Shown: piece after piece, positions 61,579-64,000 of the stretch
How positions within the stretch are numbered: the stretch's first letter is position 1
Layout of the letters: each line of letters opens with the position of its first letter
NCBI RefSeq assembly: GCF_042666875.1
Contig: NZ_JBHTCX010000003.1
Location: 186,001-250,000, forward strand
Direction of reading: 5' to 3'
Source: Brachybacterium sp042666875
Lineage (GTDB): Bacteria; Actinomycetota; Actinomycetes; Actinomycetales; Dermabacteraceae
Length of the DNA stretch: 64,000 nucleotides
Notes under the pieces: generated by a model
Database searches by the model: none
What the model saw: only the letters and a program-made list of their open reading frames with translations
What the model was told of the DNA's origin: nothing
Program-made: the position numbers and the translations under genes

Positions 61579-63081
61579 TCACCGCGCCACCGCTCGGCAT
61601 GCCAGGTGCAGCGCCAGCCGGCTCGAGGGGTCGTGGAGATCTGCCCCGATCAATGATTCGATGCGGCGCATCCGCGAGGTCACGGTATTGCGGTGCAGGC
61701 CAAGGGCCGCCGCGGTGGCGGCGATGTTTGATTCATGCTCGAGGTAGGCGTGCAGGGTATCGACAAGCTGATCATCACCCTCCCGCAGAGGGGCCAGGAG
61801 CGCCTCGGCCGCCGGCACGAAGGTGTCGCTCTCGGTGCGGGCCAGCAGCAACTGCTCGATGCCGAAGGCGTCGAAGCGCACGAACCACTCCGAGGCTTCG
61901 CGGTCCGCAGCCAGCAGCGCGGCCTCCGTCGCGTCCCGCAACGTCAGCTCCAGCCCTGGTTCCTCGGCCCGCAGCGAGCCCACGCCGGTGGCAACGTTGA
62001 ACGTCGACCGCAGCTGGCCATGGACGGCGCGCAGCGCGCGCACCTGATGGTCCACCTCGGCCGGCGCGGGCCGGGTCGGGAAGCGCAGCCAGCCCGTGAC
62101 CCCCTGGCCCATCGTGGTCACGTGGCTCTCGATCTCGAGCTCGCCCAGGGCCGCGATCGACCGACGCAGCAGGTCGCTGGTGATCACGCGTGATCGCCCC
62201 ACGACTCGGAACCCCAAGTGGTACCCGCTGGTGCGCCAACCCCGTTCGGCCATGCGCCGCGCGACGTCCCCGGGATCACCCTCGGCACGGTCGAGGAAGT
62301 CCCGCAGCAGTTCGGCCGAGGCCGAGGCGTCGCTGACCGCGTCGATCTCGTCGATGAGGATCCGGGCGGCCACGGCGGGCATCGCCACCTGAGCGGCGAC
62401 GGCCATCGCGCTGCGCTGGGCCTGGTTCACCCCGGGGGCGAAGAACGCCAACCGCAGCCCGGCGCGCGAGGCCCGGTCCACACGCACGCTGGCGACCGCC
62501 ATCCCGTCGGTAACCTGCACATCTGTCCACGGCTTCCAGTCGATCGCCTCGCTCGCCCTGCCGAGGGTGCCGCCGGCTTCCTCCAGCACGCCGTCTGCAT
62601 CCAGAAGGGCGATCCCGCACCCGGCGGAGGCGCTCAAGTGTGCCAGCAGATCACGCAGGTCGCGGGCCGGGTAGCGGAACGCAGTGGCCAACCGGCCGAC
62701 GCGATCCAACGACAGAGCTCCGCGCGCCTCTGAGATCCGCCAGGTCGCCTCGGCCAGGACAAAGGGCTCCCGGGCCGCGAGCACCACCAGATCCAGCCGG
62801 TCCGCGAGCCGCCGCGAGCTCTCGTCGATCTCCTCGGCCCCCGGCAGTGCGAGGCCGGAGTACCCGCGGTCGCAGACGCGCCGCAGCAGCGCGTCCACGC
62901 GCCAGGATTCCCGCGGCAGAGGATGGGTGATGATCGCCAGACGGCCCCCACCGGGCCGTAGCTCGTCGGCCGCTTGCGCGATCTCTGCGCGCTGCCATTC
63001 TGCCACCGCAGGCCCGGCGACGTGGACCGCTCCCCCGTTATCGGGTTCGGCCAGAAGACCGGCGAGGTCGAGGGCATTCAT
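61579..63081 (-). CDS. PucR/CdaR-family transcriptional regulator
   Basis: 500-residue regulator. N-terminal PucR-type domain (MNALDLAGLLAEPDNGGAVH then ITHPLPRESW), a GGDEF-like middle, and a C-terminal PucR HTH: SNIAATAAALGLHRNTVTSR followed by MRRIESLIG. Family members respond to purines or other nitrogen compounds. Its ATG overlaps the DUF917 stop (ATGA), so the two are cotranscribed and the regulator probably controls the DUF917 pathway. Confidence 0.9.
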   Translation of the reverse strand: MNALDLAGLLAEPDNGGAVHVAGPAVAEWQRAEIAQAADELRPGGGRLAIITHPLPRESWRVDALLRRVCDRGYSGLALPGAEEIDESSRRLADRLDLVVLAAREPFVLAEATWRISEARGALSLDRVGRLATAFRYPARDLRDLLAHLSASAGCGIALLDADGVLEEAGGTLGRASEAIDWKPWTDVQVTDGMAVASVRVDRASRAGLRLAFFAPGVNQAQRSAMAVAAQVAMPAVAARILIDEIDAVSDASASAELLRDFLDRAEGDPGDVARRMAERGWRTSGYHLGFRVVGRSRVITSDLLRRSIAALGELEIESHVTTMGQGVTGWLRFPTRPAPAEVDHQVRALRAVHGQLRSTFNVATGVGSLRAEEPGLELTLRDATEAALLAADREASEWFVRFDAFGIEQLLLARTESDTFVPAAEALLAPLREGDDQLVDTLHAYLEHESNIAATAAALGLHRNTVTSRMRRIESLIGADLHDPSSRLALHLACRAVAR

Positions 63082-64000
63082 GCGGCGTGGTCCGAGTCGT
63101 TCCGTCGGTCTGCACCGTGCGAGCACTCCGCACCGGAGGCACTGCCTGTGTCCTCGGCGCTGCCCGCCGTGTCGTAGCGATCCAGTCGGGGAACGCCGTA
63201 CCGGGAGGGCAGGACGTGGGCCAGGCGAGCCGGGTCGTGACGCCACCAGGAGGCGATCGGCAGTTCGATCACCGCGACCTGCTGCAGCAGGCCCAGCTGG
63301 GGTACCTCCCGCACGGCACGGGTGCGGGCATCGATCACGGCCAGCACGTCCGGGGCTCCGGCGACCAGCTGCCCGTCCGTCGTCACCGCGAGCGTCTCGG
63401 TACGGGTGATCAGCCGGTGGACCTCGCCTGCGTCGCCCTCGATGGCGAAGCACTGCACCTGGGGGTCCTCGGTGGATTCGACCTGTCGGATGCGGCCGCT
63501 GGCCACCAGGCGCCCACCGAGCGCCCGCGCGTATTCGGTCAGTGGCTCCTCGGCCGCCTCCAGCGCCGCGCGGCCCAGATCGAGGGCTCCGCTGATCGCG
63601 CCCGGGACGGCGTGCTCGATCAGGTCACCGACGGTGAAGCCGCCGGCGAGAATGGGCCCGGTGCCGCCGGCCTCGGCCAGAGCGGAGCGCACGATCGCCT
63701 CGGCCTCGGCCGGCTCGCCGGTCTGTGTCACCACCACGCCGGAACGGGTCGCGGCGGCGAACACCAGCCCCGGCAGACGGTCCACGGCGAGGCTGAGCTG
63801 GTCGATCCCGGGCAGGGCGCGGCCCATGCAGTCGGCGTCGACCAGCGTGCGGCCATCAGCGGCGACCAGCGCAGTCAGTCCGTTCATGCCACCGATCTCC
63901 AGCGAGCAGATGGCGGTGGCCGGGCGCCCCGTCCACCGGTCGACGGCGTCCATCAGCGGTGCGAACGCGTGGTCGCCGGGCAGACGTTCGGCCAGGACCA
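63078..64000 (-). CDS. DUF917-family protein (hydantoinase-related), 5' end outside window
   Basis: 307 codons visible; the frame is open to the right edge, so the N-terminus is missing. Family pattern: ATAICSLEIGGMNGLTALVA, then VDADCMGRALPG, EHAVPGAISGALDLGRAALE and a C-terminal DVLAVIDART segment. DUF917 proteins (S-methyl-thiohydantoin desulfurase-like) often lie beside hydantoinase and PucR genes in catabolic clusters. Coupled to the PucR gene; further pathway genes likely lie outside the window. Confidence 0.88.
   Translation of the reverse strand, partial: VLAERLPGDHAFAPLMDAVDRWTGRPATAICSLEIGGMNGLTALVAADGRTLVDADCMGRALPGIDQLSLAVDRLPGLVFAAATRSGVVVTQTGEPAEAEAIVRSALAEAGGTGPILAGGFTVGDLIEHAVPGAISGALDLGRAALEAAEEPLTEYARALGGRLVASGRIRQVESTEDPQVQCFAIEGDAGEVHRLITRTETLAVTTDGQLVAGAPDVLAVIDARTRAVREVPQLGLLQQVAVIELPIASWWRHDPARLAHVLPSRYGVPRLDRYDTAGSAEDTGSASGAECSHGADRRNDSDHAA

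Overview
The window is high-GC DNA with frequent GTG/TTG starts, 1-14 nt gene overlaps and typical actinobacterial families (LysG/LysE, PucR, OpuC, Tat-like or lipobox lipoproteins). A Micrococcales actinobacterium, perhaps Brachybacterium or a relative, fits best; this is inferred from general character, not from a marker gene. No rRNA, tRNA or CRISPR array was recognised.

Layout. 1-2.9 kb: end of a drug-type ABC exporter, then an ArsR / SRPBCC / DHFR-like operon whose promoter holds a perfect 22-bp palindrome. 3-13.8 kb: a polyol or sugar catabolic block on the minus strand (SorC regulator, FGGY kinase, RbsA/RbsC/RbsB-like importer, DhaK-DhaL kinase, SDR dehydrogenase), bracketed by an intact PQQ-type sugar dehydrogenase gene on one side and a wrecked copy of the same gene on the other. 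14-15.3 kb: an IS3-family element. 15.6-22.7 kb: a plus-strand glycoside operon (FCD GntR regulator, GH39 glycosidase, aldo/keto reductase, two sugar permeases, binding lipoprotein) without its own ATPase.

22.8-37.4 kb is an accessory island with patchy, lower GC: a DUF262-DUF1524 restriction-like protein, decayed IS481 and IS110 transposases, an intact IS481 element, an ATPase plus unknown-protein pair (27.1-29.6 kb) that looks like an undescribed two-gene defence system, a frameshifted GIY-YIG/DUF2075 helicase with a MazG-like partner, a HIRAN-like protein ending in four HTH repeats, a CoiA-like nuclease and an SNF2-type helicase of phage character.

37.5-48.9 kb returns to ordinary chromosome: lysE/lysG, an M20 peptidase, a LacI-controlled four-gene catabolic operon of unknown substrate (GATase-like, YdcZ-type transporter, phosphotriesterase-like hydrolase, ribokinase-like kinase), a Phd/PIN toxin-antitoxin pair, a CHY zinc-finger protein, a proline-racemase-family enzyme and an MDR oxidoreductase. 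49.2-56.4 kb holds a large SF1 helicase with a coiled-coil insert, an MFS exporter and a hipBA pair. 57.7-61.5 kb is an OpuC-like compatible-solute ABC operon, and the right edge carries a PucR regulator overlapping a DUF917 gene that runs off the window.

Many genes are translationally coupled by ATGA, GTGA or TTGA overlaps, so the operon assignments are firm. Substrate assignments for the three sugar operons are inference.
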